DNA of 64,000 bases from a virus, in the IMG/VR virus record IMGVR_UViG_3300046171_000208, positions 37,694 through 101,693 of that record, one strand, 5' to 3'. A model generated the notes under the pieces. The model was not told the DNA's origin. It ran no database searches and worked only from the letters and a program-made list of their open reading frames with translations. Below, one piece after another: positions 44,537 through 53,043 of this stretch. A program made the translations under genes and the position numbers. Positions within the stretch are counted from its first letter, which is position 1. Each line of letters opens with the position of its first letter.

Positions 44537-45102
44537 ATGATAGTGAAATCATTGTGATTGATAATATAATTGACCTAGATTATCAAGAACAAATAAAGGG
44601 TATATTATTAGGAGATATTAATTACAAAGACTATGAGTTTCCGTGGTATTATACGAAAGATGTAACCAAATCAGATTCTCCCAATAGTCAGAAAAGACCC
44701 GCATTTACACACGGATATGTTAAATTATCAGGTCAAGTAATAAGTGAGTTTCACGATATATTTTTAAATCTTATTAAGGTTTGTTGTCATAGATTACAAA
44801 TCACAGAGGTTGATGTAATTCAAGGTCGTTCATTTTTACAATTACCTTTAAGTCAAAAAACAAATGTTGATACACCACATATAGACACAGATGATAAACA
44901 TTTTGTGATGTTGTACTATGTTTTGGATAGTGATGGAGATACAATTATATACAATGAGAAGGTTGAGAGTAAAGAATATACAGTAAATAAAAGTATTACA
45001 CCAAAGCAAGGTCGTGTGGTGTTATTTGATGGTGGTTTATATCATACAGCAGAGCAACCGACAAAGGATACAAGATGTGTTGTGAACTATAATTTAGTGT
45101 GA
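44533..45102 (+). CDS. 2OG-Fe(II) oxygenase
   Basis: 189 residues. TPHIDTDDKHFVMLYYVLDSDGD gives HxD, followed by QGRVVLFDGGLYHTAEQPT with the distal His and Arg in DTRCVVNYN. Related in layout to the gene at 46726. It ends the first oxygenase transcript: a sigma70 promoter follows. Confidence 0.85.
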   Translation: MNDSEIIVIDNIIDLDYQEQIKGILLGDINYKDYEFPWYYTKDVTKSDSPNSQKRPAFTHGYVKLSGQVISEFHDIFLNLIKVCCHRLQITEVDVIQGRSFLQLPLSQKTNVDTPHIDTDDKHFVMLYYVLDSDGDTIIYNEKVESKEYTVNKSITPKQGRVVLFDGGLYHTAEQPTKDTRCVVNYNLV

Positions 45103-45117
45103 TAATAAAAAAGTTCC

Positions 45118-45146
45118 TTGCACAAGGGGTATTTTTATGCTATAAT
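45118..45146 (+). promoter_or_regulatory. Sigma70 promoter, near-leaderless
   Basis: TTGCAC, 17 bp, TGC-TATAAT, ending 8 bp before the methyltransferase ATG at 45155. Confidence 0.7.
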
Positions 45147-45154
45147 AAAGACAA

Positions 45155-45928
45155 ATGAATGAAACAATGAAATTATATAATGATGATATGTTTGATGTGT
45201 TTTCTAATATCAAACCCCAAAGTGTTGATTTATTATTGACAGATTTTCCGTATGGAACATTGAACAAAAAGCGTAATGAGTGGGATAAGATTATTGATTA
45301 TGATAAATTCTGGTATTATGTTGATATTATATGTAAACCTAATTGTGCAATTGTAAGCACAGCAGCTCAACCATTTACATCTGTACTCATATCCACTAAC
45401 TATGCTAATTTTAAATATTGTTTAGTGTGGGAGAAATCAAAGTCAACTGGTTATCTCAATGCGAAGAAACAACCTATGAGGTCACACGAAGACATAGTTG
45501 TATTTTATAAGAAACAACCAACATATAATCCACAAATGACAGTAGGCAAACCTTACGATAAGGGTAAAGCAGTTCGTGATGCAATTCAGTATGGAAAGCA
45601 AACTAAAGCAGTTCACGTTAAAAATACCGAAGGTACAAGATACCCAAGAAGTGTTTTATATTTTAAAACAGCAGAAGATGAGGGTAAACTACATCCAACA
45701 CAAAAACCAATAGCACTATATGAGTATTTGGTAAAAACTTATTCAAATGAGGGAGATACAATTCTTGACCCTTGCATGGGGTCAGGAACTACTGGTATTG
45801 CTTGTCTGAATACCGACAGAGAATTTATTGGTATTGAGAGGGATGAGAATTATTATACCATAGCAGAGAAAAGATTAAAGACAATGACACAAGAGGAATC
45901 CAATCCACTAACAGAGTTGCTATACTAA
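45155..45928 (+). CDS. DNA (N4/N6) methyltransferase, variant DFPY motif
   Basis: 257 residues. The catalytic motif is TDFPYG (residues 29-34), a variant of DPPY with Phe for the first Pro. SAM motif I lies at the end in TILDPCMGSGTTG, so this is a beta-class order. HPTQKP before motif I is typical of the family. It may protect phage DNA or mark host DNA. No adjacent nuclease. The mRNA has almost no leader. Confidence 0.85.
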   Translation: MNETMKLYNDDMFDVFSNIKPQSVDLLLTDFPYGTLNKKRNEWDKIIDYDKFWYYVDIICKPNCAIVSTAAQPFTSVLISTNYANFKYCLVWEKSKSTGYLNAKKQPMRSHEDIVVFYKKQPTYNPQMTVGKPYDKGKAVRDAIQYGKQTKAVHVKNTEGTRYPRSVLYFKTAEDEGKLHPTQKPIALYEYLVKTYSNEGDTILDPCMGSGTTGIACLNTDREFIGIERDENYYTIAEKRLKTMTQEESNPLTELLY

Positions 45929-45970
45929 TAATATCTAATGATGAAAAATATTGGAAAAAATATGATTAAT

Positions 45971-45998
45971 TTGCAAATTTTTTGATATATGCTATAAT
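45971..45998 (+). promoter_or_regulatory. Sigma70 promoter, leaderless
   Basis: TTGCAA, 16 bp, TGC-TATAAT. The ATG at 46005 is 6 bp downstream, at the predicted start of transcription. Confidence 0.75.
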
Positions 45999-46004
45999 TA
46001 CATT

Positions 46005-46745
46005 ATGAAAAATAATGAGACACCTGTAGGATGGTCAGTATGTATGTCTGATGATTCTTTTTTGGACAACTTATCAGACATACCTAAAAAAATCAACTCA
46101 AGAAAATTTGTGAGTGGAGGAATATTATATTGCCCTGCATTTGGAGGGTTTTATGATAATGTATTTGCTATTAAAATGCCAACTACAGTTATTTTTAGCA
46201 AAGTAAATGGTACGTTGAGTGTGGATTCATCTCCAAATTTAGAACCCAAAGCAAAATATGAGTCATTTTTTAGCATTGAACAAGATGAAAATGGATTTTC
46301 AATTCAAGTAATTTTGAATAATATTTTTGTTAGTGATAAACCATACACCACTATTGAGACATTACCACCAATATTACATAGAGTTAGAAATGATATAATT
46401 TATCTTAATGGTAGATTTGATTGTCACGCTTGGCAAAGACCAGTTCATTTTGGATTTAGAATTACAAAAGAAGTATTCGATGAAATGAAACCAAATGATA
46501 AAATTATTTTTAATCAAGATGAAGTTGTAATGTATGTTAGACTCAATACTCCTGATAATAGTGAAGTAAAACTATATCAATTAAGTCCAGATGATGAAAA
46601 AGATTTAATGAAGTATGTGAACAGAAATGTAAATCTTATAAGTTATGTCAGTTTGATGGACTTCAGAACAATATGGAATAGAGTTAGAAATCGCAGACCA
46701 AACAAATTTTTGAGAGATTTAAATTATGGTAGTAAAAGTAATTGA
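46005..46745 (+). CDS. Unknown protein in oxygenase island
   Basis: 246 residues with no family I can name. Features include CPAFGGFYDNVFAIKMPTTV, then IIYLNGRFDCHAWQRPVHFG and IIFNQDEVVMYVRLN. Beta-rich N-terminus, helical C-terminus with FRTIWNRVRNRRPNKFL. It is coupled to the following oxygenase by overlap (46726), so it might act on or present its substrate. It has a leaderless promoter of its own. Confidence 0.6.
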   Translation: MKNNETPVGWSVCMSDDSFLDNLSDIPKKINSRKFVSGGILYCPAFGGFYDNVFAIKMPTTVIFSKVNGTLSVDSSPNLEPKAKYESFFSIEQDENGFSIQVILNNIFVSDKPYTTIETLPPILHRVRNDIIYLNGRFDCHAWQRPVHFGFRITKEVFDEMKPNDKIIFNQDEVVMYVRLNTPDNSEVKLYQLSPDDEKDLMKYVNRNVNLISYVSLMDFRTIWNRVRNRRPNKFLRDLNYGSKSN

Positions 46746-47247
46746 TGATGTAGTCAGTAAAGGTTATCAAAATCTTATCGAGAATACTATTTGCTCCCCT
46801 AATTTTAATTGGAGTTATATTACAGGACTCACTTTTAATGATGATTCTAATACGGGATTTGTTAATAAAATTTTTAGTTCAGAGCATCAATTTAGAACAC
46901 CAGAAACTGATTTATTGATACCACTATTGTATGAAGCAATAGACAAATATGAAAAAGGATTAGTAGTTAAAGACTTATACCGTATTATTGCAAGAATGAA
47001 TTTAAAAGGTCAAAATAAATCTAAACATCTTCCTCATATTGATGTTGAATTTCCTCATTATACAATGGTTTATTACGTTAATAATAGTGATTTGGGAACT
47101 AACATTCATGAAGGAGATAAAATTATTCAAAATGTAGAACATAAAAAAGGGAGAGCAGTTATAATGTCTGGAGATATTTTACACTCATCATCTACCCCAA
47201 AAAAATCTCTTAATAGGGTAGTATTAAATTTTAATTTTATGATATGA
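46726..47247 (+). CDS. 2OG-Fe(II) oxygenase
   Basis: 173 residues. KHLPHIDVEFPHYTMVYYVN gives HxD; KKGRAVIMSGDILHSSSTPK has the distal His, and Arg in LNRVVLNFNF. The same subfamily as the product of 44533. Overlaps both neighbours. Substrate unknown. Confidence 0.85.
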   Translation: MVVKVIDDVVSKGYQNLIENTICSPNFNWSYITGLTFNDDSNTGFVNKIFSSEHQFRTPETDLLIPLLYEAIDKYEKGLVVKDLYRIIARMNLKGQNKSKHLPHIDVEFPHYTMVYYVNNSDLGTNIHEGDKIIQNVEHKKGRAVIMSGDILHSSSTPKKSLNRVVLNFNFMI

Positions 47248-47843
47248 CCCTACAAGAATTTAATCCAAGTTGGTACTTTCGATCTAGATTGAGTGATGAA
47301 GATATACAAAAAGTAAAAAATATTTTCGTATCATTTATAGATGATGATAATAATTTTCATAATCCACCACAATGGGGAGCAAATGTAAAAAGTTCTTTTT
47401 ATCATCCAAATAACGATAATCCTAAATGGGATTCTTTTTTAGAAATTTTAAAACCATTTACTGATGAATTTATTAGTATAATGAAACCTAAAATGCCAGT
47501 AGAAGTATTTGCACAAGAAGGATGGGTCAATAAGTATTCGTGGCAATATTTTCAAGAATATCATACACATGCATCCCCAGACATTAATTTAAGTATGATA
47601 TATTTTTACAAGGTAAAAAAGGATGATGAGTGTTTTAAATTTGTAACTGATCATTCATTGTATTCATCAAATGGATATAATAAGATGTTTCAAATTCCAA
47701 ATAGACCAGTAACAGTTCCAAAGGTGAATAGCGGTGATGTGATTTATTTTCCATCATTTTACCCTCACTTTGTCACTCCACATTTCTTAAAAGGATTTGA
47801 AAGAGTGACTTTTAGCACTAATTTTTTAATTGTGCCAGTTTAG
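47244..47843 (+). CDS. 2OG-Fe(II) oxygenase (Oxy_5-like)
   Basis: 199 residues. EYHTHASPDINLSMIYFY gives HxH, followed by SGDVIYFPSFYPHFVTPHF with distal His residues and Arg in FERVTFSTNF. N-terminal half helical with WGANVKSSFYHP. ATGA overlap with the previous gene. The stop is followed by the dyad promoter at 47834. Confidence 0.85.
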   Translation: MTLQEFNPSWYFRSRLSDEDIQKVKNIFVSFIDDDNNFHNPPQWGANVKSSFYHPNNDNPKWDSFLEILKPFTDEFISIMKPKMPVEVFAQEGWVNKYSWQYFQEYHTHASPDINLSMIYFYKVKKDDECFKFVTDHSLYSSNGYNKMFQIPNRPVTVPKVNSGDVIYFPSFYPHFVTPHFLKGFERVTFSTNFLIVPV

Positions 47844-47887
47844 AAAGTGTCTAATATGATTACAATTGTATTTTCATATGCTATAAT
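47834..47887 (+). promoter_or_regulatory. Dyad-type early promoter (offset by 2 bp)
   Basis: Dyad GCCA-N10-TGTC (47834-47851), then TTACAA and TATAAT (47882-47887). Same dyad as in seven further promoters between 50983 and 61532, but 2 bp closer to the -10 box. Drives the helicase gene. Confidence 0.65.
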
Positions 47888-47908
47888 AAAGACATCTAAA
47901 GAACACTA

Positions 47909-49084
47909 ATGCAATTAAGACCTCATCAAGAGCAAGCAATCCAATCAATGTTGGACAATGACAAAGGACAAATCATTGTTCCTACTGGTGGTGGTAAGAC
48001 TATCTGTATGATTATGGATGCTGTCAAGCAGTTGGAAACCTATGGCACGATTGTTGTAGTTGCACCACGCATATTACTTGCAGAGCAACTATCTCACGAA
48101 TTTATGGAAATCATTGATGAGAAGTATAATGATGTAGAAGTAATGCACGTTCATAGTGGTAAAGTCAAAGGTGTATTCAGCAGCACTAATCCATTTCAGA
48201 TACAACAGTTTGTAGAGTCAAACTTGGGTGGTAGAAGAATTATATTTACAACTTATCATTCATTACATAGAGTTGAAGAGTCAGGTATCAATGTTGACAC
48301 TATCTACTTTGATGAAGCACATAATTCAGTTCAGAGAAACTTCTTCCCTGCTACTGATTACTTCTCAATACACGCACAAAGATGTTACTTCTTTACAGCA
48401 ACACCAAAGCATAGTCGTTCTGTAAAACCAGGTATGAATTGGACAGAGGTATATGGTGGTGTTATATGTCAAATACCTGCACCAAAGTTAGTCAAGCAAG
48501 GTTATATTTTACCACCTAAAGTTAAGGTGTATCGTTCAAGAATACTCAAGAAAGATGAGTTAGTTGCAGACAGAGATAATGAGCAAATGATTGGTGCTAT
48601 AGATAATCTTGACAAGGACAAAGTATTAATTTGTGCCAAGTCAACGAGACAAATTGTAAGTCTAATATCACAGACAGATTTTGTACATCAACTTGCAATT
48701 CGTGGTTACTCTTATATGTTTATCACAGCAAAGACAGGTGCTATGATTGATGGAGAGAAGGTCGATAGAGAGACTTTCTTTAATACTCTTAATGAGTGGG
48801 GTAGAAACGGAAAGAAGTTTGTTGTACTTCATCACAGCATACTTTCAGAGGGTATCAATGTCAATGGACTTGAAGCAGTATTGTTTATGCGTTCTATGGA
48901 TTACATAGGTATTAGTCAGACTATTGGTAGGGTTATTCGTAAGGGTAATGCTGACAAAGTATTCGGACTTGTATGTGTACCAGTTTACTCTAATGTTGGT
49001 ATTACTACCGCAAGAAAGGTTGAAGCAGTAGTCGATACTATCTTCAACAAAGGTCAAGCAGCTACAACAGTTATCACAAGATGA
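47909..49084 (+). CDS. Superfamily 2 DEAH helicase
   Basis: 391 residues. Q-like start LRPHQEQAI, Walker A in VPTGGGKT, Walker B DEAH, motif III FFTATPK, and motif VI QTIGRVIRKG. Similar to UvsW/type-III-restriction-type helicases but shorter than T4 UvsW. Possible roles: fork remodelling, recombination, or work with the nearby methyltransferases. It overlaps the oxygenase at 49081 by 4 bp. Confidence 0.88.
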   Translation: MQLRPHQEQAIQSMLDNDKGQIIVPTGGGKTICMIMDAVKQLETYGTIVVVAPRILLAEQLSHEFMEIIDEKYNDVEVMHVHSGKVKGVFSSTNPFQIQQFVESNLGGRRIIFTTYHSLHRVEESGINVDTIYFDEAHNSVQRNFFPATDYFSIHAQRCYFFTATPKHSRSVKPGMNWTEVYGGVICQIPAPKLVKQGYILPPKVKVYRSRILKKDELVADRDNEQMIGAIDNLDKDKVLICAKSTRQIVSLISQTDFVHQLAIRGYSYMFITAKTGAMIDGEKVDRETFFNTLNEWGRNGKKFVVLHHSILSEGINVNGLEAVLFMRSMDYIGISQTIGRVIRKGNADKVFGLVCVPVYSNVGITTARKVEAVVDTIFNKGQAATTVITR

Positions 49085-49644
49085 TTAACATACCATTTTC
49101 ATCTGATTTTTTTACACTTTTCCCTGCACCTAACGCAGAGGAATTAATATCCTCTATTGAAGAGATATGTAAAACTAAAAAAGTGGATAATGATTTTCGT
49201 GATTGGGGTAAGACTTGTAGAGTTGATACAATACCATTAATATGGCAAGACTTCCTTGACTTATATCAACCTAGTATTAAAGTTTTTTGTCATTTATTCA
49301 AAAAAGATATAAAATACACAATGTATAACCCTTGGCTTAATTTATATAAAAAGGGTTATTATCAAGAAATTCATGACCACGCAGGTCATGATATATCAAG
49401 TGTTTTCTTTGTAAATACTGGTGTTGATTTTGGTAAATTCTTTTTTTATGATAGACATTCTTGTAATTTTTCAGATAATTATGAGGATTTTATTTCATAC
49501 GAAAATCAGAAAAGACCACCTATAAAAAGAGGAGATATTATGTTTTTCTCTAGTCATCTCTTACATGGAGTGACTTCTCACGAAAATGATGAGATAAGAA
49601 AAACTCTCTCTGTAAATTTTAACATTGATGAGGTAGTAAAATGA
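49081..49644 (+). CDS. 2OG-Fe(II) oxygenase (Oxy_5-like)
   Basis: 187 residues. YYQEIHDHAGHDISSVFFVN gives the HxH pattern, then KRGDIMFFSSHLLHGVTSHE with the distal His and Arg in IRKTLSVNF. N-terminus IPFSSDFFTLFPAPN. Overlaps both the helicase and the nucleotidylyltransferase, so it is in the same transcript. Confidence 0.85.
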   Translation: MINIPFSSDFFTLFPAPNAEELISSIEEICKTKKVDNDFRDWGKTCRVDTIPLIWQDFLDLYQPSIKVFCHLFKKDIKYTMYNPWLNLYKKGYYQEIHDHAGHDISSVFFVNTGVDFGKFFFYDRHSCNFSDNYEDFISYENQKRPPIKRGDIMFFSSHLLHGVTSHENDEIRKTLSVNFNIDEVVK

Positions 49645-50078
49645 GTGCAATTATTTTAGTTACAGGTGGATTTGACCCCATACATAGTGGTCACATCGCA
49701 TATTTTAAAGATGCAAAGGAGTTCAATCCTAGTGTGCCATTGTGTGTAGGATTAAATTCTGATGAGTGGTTAATTCGTAAGAAAGGAAAGTATTTCTTAC
49801 CAATGGCAGAGAGAAGATTGATAGTCAAAGAACTCAAACCAGTTGACTTGACGATTACTTATGATGATACAGATAATACATCTTGTATGGCAATCCATAA
49901 GTGTTTACAAATGTATGATAGAGTGATATTCTGTAATGGAGGAGATAGAGTTGACACCAATGTTCCAGAATATCTTAAATTTAAAGATAATGAAAGAGTT
50001 GTCTTTGAGTGGGGTGTCGGTGGCGATAATAAGATGAATAGTAGTAGTTGGATTTTGAATGAATTTTTAAAACGATGA
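49641..50078 (+). CDS. Cytidylyltransferase-like nucleotidyltransferase
   Basis: 145 residues. The HxGH motif appears as GGFDPIHSGHIAYF (residues 9-22), with a later PMAERRLIVKEL resembling the second nucleotide-binding helix. The family (TagD/RfaE C-terminal) transfers CMP or AMP to small phosphorylated or sugar substrates. The lack of a clear ISSTxxR-type C-terminal motif (SSSWIL instead) leaves the substrate open. ATGA overlap with the next methyltransferase. Confidence 0.8.
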   Translation: MSAIILVTGGFDPIHSGHIAYFKDAKEFNPSVPLCVGLNSDEWLIRKKGKYFLPMAERRLIVKELKPVDLTITYDDTDNTSCMAIHKCLQMYDRVIFCNGGDRVDTNVPEYLKFKDNERVVFEWGVGGDNKMNSSSWILNEFLKR

Positions 50079-51037
50079 GAGACACAATTTTATTTGGAGA
50101 TTGTCGAGAGACACTCAAAGAGTTTGATGAGAAGGCAAGGATGTGTGTAACATCCCCACCATACTACGGACTTCGGGATTATGGTGGAGAAGATAATCAA
50201 ATTGGTCAGGAACAAACCCCAGAGGAATTTATTGAACAATTAGTATCAGTATTCCGAGAGGTAAAAAATGTTCTTACTGATGACGGAACTTGTTGGGTTA
50301 ATCTTGGGGATAGTTACTATAACTATCGACCTGGTAAAGGTCAAGCACTTGTTAAACAATCAGTATCTAAAACGAAACAAGACCTACCAGATAAATGTGC
50401 AAAGAGAGCAAATAAATTAGAAGGATTGAAAGAAAAAGATTTGATTGGTATTCCGTGGCTGTTCGCATTTGCAATGAGAAATGATGGATGGTATCTACGT
50501 CAGGATATAATATGGCATAAACCAAATCCAATGCCAGAGAGTGTGAGAGACAGGTGTACGAAGTCACACGAATATATATTTTTATTCAGTAAAAACAAAA
50601 AGTATTACTACAATAATGAAGCAATCAAAGAACCCGCAAAAGATTGGGGAACAAGAGATAGAACAAACGGAAAATATCACAACGAAGGAACAGGACTCCA
50701 ACCGCATAGTGGACTTACAAAATCATATCCAACAAAGAATAAACGCTCTGTCTGGTCAGTAACAAACAAACCATATCGTGAAGCACATTTTGCAACATAT
50801 CCACCTGACTTGATTGAACCTTGCATACTGGCAGGGAGTGAGATAGGAGACATTGTACTAGACCCATTTATGGGGTCAGGTACTACAGCAGCAGTCGCAA
50901 AGGCACTTGGTAGAGATTATATTGGATGTGAACTCCACGAAGACTATGGTAACTTAATTCAGAAGAGAGTGCAAGAATATAAACCAGTTCAAGAAGTGGC
51001 ACAAGAACCTTGCATTAACATCTTGGATATTATATAA
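50075..51037 (+). CDS. DNA (N4/N6) methyltransferase, SPPY type
   Basis: 320 residues. Catalytic motif TSPPYYGLRDYG at residues 26-37; SPPY is typical of N4-cytosine enzymes, though some act on adenine. SAM motif I VLDPFMGSGTTAAVA is near residue 270. DIIWHKPNPMPESV is a family hallmark. Ends over the regulated promoter at 50983. Confidence 0.88.
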   Translation: MRDTILFGDCRETLKEFDEKARMCVTSPPYYGLRDYGGEDNQIGQEQTPEEFIEQLVSVFREVKNVLTDDGTCWVNLGDSYYNYRPGKGQALVKQSVSKTKQDLPDKCAKRANKLEGLKEKDLIGIPWLFAFAMRNDGWYLRQDIIWHKPNPMPESVRDRCTKSHEYIFLFSKNKKYYYNNEAIKEPAKDWGTRDRTNGKYHNEGTGLQPHSGLTKSYPTKNKRSVWSVTNKPYREAHFATYPPDLIEPCILAGSEIGDIVLDPFMGSGTTAAVAKALGRDYIGCELHEDYGNLIQKRVQEYKPVQEVAQEPCINILDII

Positions 51038-51038
51038 T
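50983..51038 (+). promoter_or_regulatory. Dyad early promoter
   Basis: Dyad half-sites ACCA and TGGC 10 bp apart, then 32 bp to TATAAT (51033) with TTGCAT 17 bp before it. Total 56 bp, the standard length of this promoter type. It lies inside the end of the methyltransferase gene. Confidence 0.65.
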
Positions 51039-51063
51039 AGAAGAGTAAACAAAGGAAAAACAA

Positions 51064-51204
51064 ATGCGTTGTAAAGTAGAACTCTATGTAGCAGGTCAAA
51101 CTTTTACTGAAGAAGTAAGAGCAGTTGACTATCAGGAAGCAAGACAAGTAGCACTTGCAAGAAATCCTAACGCTAGGATTATAAGTGTAACAGCAGTATT
51201 TTAA
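51064..51204 (+). CDS. 46-residue conserved phage protein
   Basis: CKVELYVAGQTFTEEVRAVD and YQEARQVALARNPNARII form a small alpha/beta protein I recognise from T4-like cyanophages. A good AAAGGAA ribosome site precedes it. Coupled by TAATG to the next gene. Function unknown. Confidence 0.7.
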   Translation: MRCKVELYVAGQTFTEEVRAVDYQEARQVALARNPNARIISVTAVF

Positions 51205-51467
51205 TGGCAAGAAAAGTTAATTATCAAACTTCTTGCCCTACCACATTCCCCTCTTTGTTAGATGCCAAAGTTGGTCAACCAACTGGTTATGTAACAAAGG
51301 ATGGTTCGTGGGCTGCAGTTCCATCAAATGGTAGAAAATTTGCCATTGTTCATAATGGTATCATTGAACACTTCTCAAAGAATTTTGAATGTGCTATGAT
51401 ATACATACAAAAAGAATTAAAAAAGGAGAAGAGAAATGCACGATCAAAACTCAATCGATCAGAGTGA
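51204..51467 (+). CDS. Small conserved hypothetical protein
   Basis: 87 residues. Central part TGYVTKDGSWAAVPSNGRKF and VHNGIIEHFSKNFECAM; basic C-terminus (KKEKRNARSKLNR). Start overlaps the previous stop. The end overlaps the following gene by 32 bp. Function unknown. Confidence 0.6.
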   Translation: MARKVNYQTSCPTTFPSLLDAKVGQPTGYVTKDGSWAAVPSNGRKFAIVHNGIIEHFSKNFECAMIYIQKELKKEKRNARSKLNRSE

Positions 51468-51739
51468 AACTTCTGCTGAAAAATATCAGCGAGCGTTGGA
51501 TTTATTTACTGAATCAGTCATGAAACCTGATGCTGATTTGCGTGGTTGTGCATATAATCAAGGTTGTTACGATGACCTGATGGAAATAAGAGAACACGTT
51601 TTAGAATACCTTAAAAACTTTAAAAGAAGTCACACATCATACCTATGCAGATGAGAGTGATGAATTAGAGACAGCAAAATTAATTGAAGTAAAAGATAGA
51701 GTTGCAGTTGAGACAAAACCATTTACAAAATGGCGGTAA
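51436..51739 (+). CDS. Small conserved protein, apparently frameshifted
   Basis: The first 72 residues (MHDQNSIDQSETSAEKYQRA ... LEYLKN) run to an early stop at 51654. Removing one A from CTTAAAAAC (about 51610-51622) restores LEYLKTLKEVTHHTYADE and a further 28 codons to TAA at 51737. The intact protein would be about 100 residues. Strong GGAGAAG ribosome site. Confidence 0.55.
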
Positions 51740-51811
51740 TGTGTTCATACTAATACATTAATATTAGGGTAAATCTATTAAAATAAATAATGTGAACTAT
51801 AAAATTACCTT

Positions 51812-52111
51812 ATGTTATCTACCCAATACCGACTAAGATTAGAAGCAATTTGCAAGGATATTGCTTCGGGAACAGAAGTTTCATTAGAAGATATGATATG
51901 GGCAAACAAATTGGGAAAGGCGAATACAAGTGCAAGAGGAATGTTAAACAAAGCAAGGAAAATATCAAGGAATCCGAATGATTCTTTTTTGAATAACTTG
52001 AATATTGGAGACCCCGATTCAAGTAATCACAGAAGGGGTTTCAATAGTCCAGATGAGATTGTTGATTGGTTCAAACCTGACCGTTCAGACGATTGGAGAC
52101 AGAGAGATTAG
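51812..52111 (+). CDS. Conserved cyanophage protein
   Basis: 99 residues. LSTQYRLRLEAICKDIASGT, then SLEDMIWANKLGKAN and GDPDSSNHRRGFNSPDEI; this order is familiar from T4-like cyanophages. Helical first half. Function unknown. Confidence 0.7.
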   Translation: MLSTQYRLRLEAICKDIASGTEVSLEDMIWANKLGKANTSARGMLNKARKISRNPNDSFLNNLNIGDPDSSNHRRGFNSPDEIVDWFKPDRSDDWRQRD

Positions 52112-52177
52112 GAGTAGGTATATGTGCGTAGGCATAAATTTTTGTTAATCGTTTATGTAAATGTGTTGGATTAAACA

Positions 52178-52185
52178 CTAAATAA
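52178..52185 (+). promoter_or_regulatory. Late-like box CTAAATAA
   Basis: A late-type box in the gap before the gene at 52264. It overlaps a possible ATG at 52185. Confidence 0.45.
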
Positions 52186-52263
52186 TGGTAGAATTAGGGA
52201 GAACAAGATGCACTAAAACTTTTTGTATTATGGTTCAAATTAGTCCAACTATTATTCGATAAA

Positions 52264-52407
52264 ATGCACAACTTAATTCCACTAAATCAACTCAACGGTT
52301 ATAATGATGATAACGATTTAATCACAGAATACTATGAGTGCTTAATCGAATGTGACGATAAACAATCAGAGTGTAAAAGAATATGTAAGGAGGTTTTAAT
52401 TCGTTAA
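52264..52407 (+). CDS. 47-residue Cys-rich small protein
   Basis: HNLIPLNQLNGYNDDNDLIT then YYECLIECDDKQSECKRICK, with four cysteines spaced as in a small metal- or disulphide-stabilised helix pair. The frame is open upstream for about 25 codons (ALKLFVLWFKLVQLLFDK), which would be a membrane helix; a +1 shift from the ATG at 52185 could join it. Ends with no terminator. Confidence 0.6.
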   Translation: MHNLIPLNQLNGYNDDNDLITEYYECLIECDDKQSECKRICKEVLIR

Positions 52408-52476
52408 TTGTCGTTTACCGAGTTAGCAAATGTATCAATTCTACCATCCACCTTAAGTAAAATAGAATAAAAAAAC

Positions 52477-52505
52477 AACCCCTTGACTTTTTAAGTCAGG
52501 GGGTT
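52477..52505 (+). terminator. 13-bp hairpin containing a promoter
   Basis: AACCCCTTGACTT / AAGTCAGGGGGTT with a TTT loop (one G-T pair). On the minus strand it is followed by a T run, on the plus strand only by TTATAATT. The TTGACT -35 box lies in its left arm. Confidence 0.65.
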
Positions 52506-52511
52506 TATAAT
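52483..52511 (+). promoter_or_regulatory. Sigma70 promoter inside hairpin
   Basis: TTGACT (52483-52488), 17 bp, TATAAT (52506-52511); 18 bp before the ATG at 52530, with GGAG in the leader. Confidence 0.75.
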
Positions 52512-52529
52512 TGGAGAAACAATTTAATA

Positions 52530-52706
52530 ATGATTAGTCCTTTGAGATATGTTCAAAATGTAAGAACTGTTTATAGCAGATTTTACCAGAAAAATATTAA
52601 GGAAGTCGAAGTGCAGTTTAATGATGAAGAACCTGCTTGGATTCCTTATGATACACTACTATCAATTATGTCAATTATGGGGATAGATGATGAAAGTATT
52701 ATTTAA
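52530..52706 (+). CDS. 58-residue hypothetical protein
   Basis: ISPLRYVQNVRTVYSRFYQK then EVQFNDEEPAWIPYDTLLSI. A small alpha/beta protein with its own promoter. The end overlaps the next gene by 17 bp. Function unknown. Confidence 0.6.
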   Translation: MISPLRYVQNVRTVYSRFYQKNIKEVEVQFNDEEPAWIPYDTLLSIMSIMGIDDESII

Positions 52707-53008
52707 AATTAGAGAGTTTGCGTGGATGGTCGCAGACGAAATTGCTGATTGGTTATATCCATATCAGAAATAGATTGACACCAGAAGAACAGTTTGAAGT
52801 CAGAGTGAAAGACCCGATGAGTGGGGAACAATATATGATGGAAGAAATTATACAATCTCAAAATGAAAGGATAGAAAGATTACAGGATGAAATGATAAAT
52901 GTTCAGATGAGACTATCAGAACACGATGATAGATTTAAGACAAGAGTTAAGATTAAAAAGGATAGTTCATCTGTATCAGGAGACATCAAGAATATCTTTA
53001 ATTCCTGA
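52690..53008 (+). CDS. Coiled-coil protein, apparently frameshifted
   Basis: The start MKVLFKIREFAWMVADEIAD reaches a stop after 27 residues. Removing one A at CAGAAATAG (52765-52773) joins it to RLTPEEQFEVRVKDPMSGEQ and a long coiled coil (NERIERLQDEMINVQMRLSE), giving about 105 residues ending at 53008. Basic C-terminus. Confidence 0.55.
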
Positions 53009-53012
53009 TATA

Positions 53013-53020
53013 CTAAATAA
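53013..53020 (+). promoter_or_regulatory. Late-like box CTAAATAA
   Basis: A late-type box 23 bp before the ATG at 53044, standard spacing. Confidence 0.5.
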
Positions 53021-53043
53021 TTCTTAATATAACTTAAAACTTG

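Noticed and set aside
47909-49084. UvsW itself
   Set aside because: The helicase is shorter and lacks the N-terminal region of T4 UvsW as I know it, so only a superfamily call is given.
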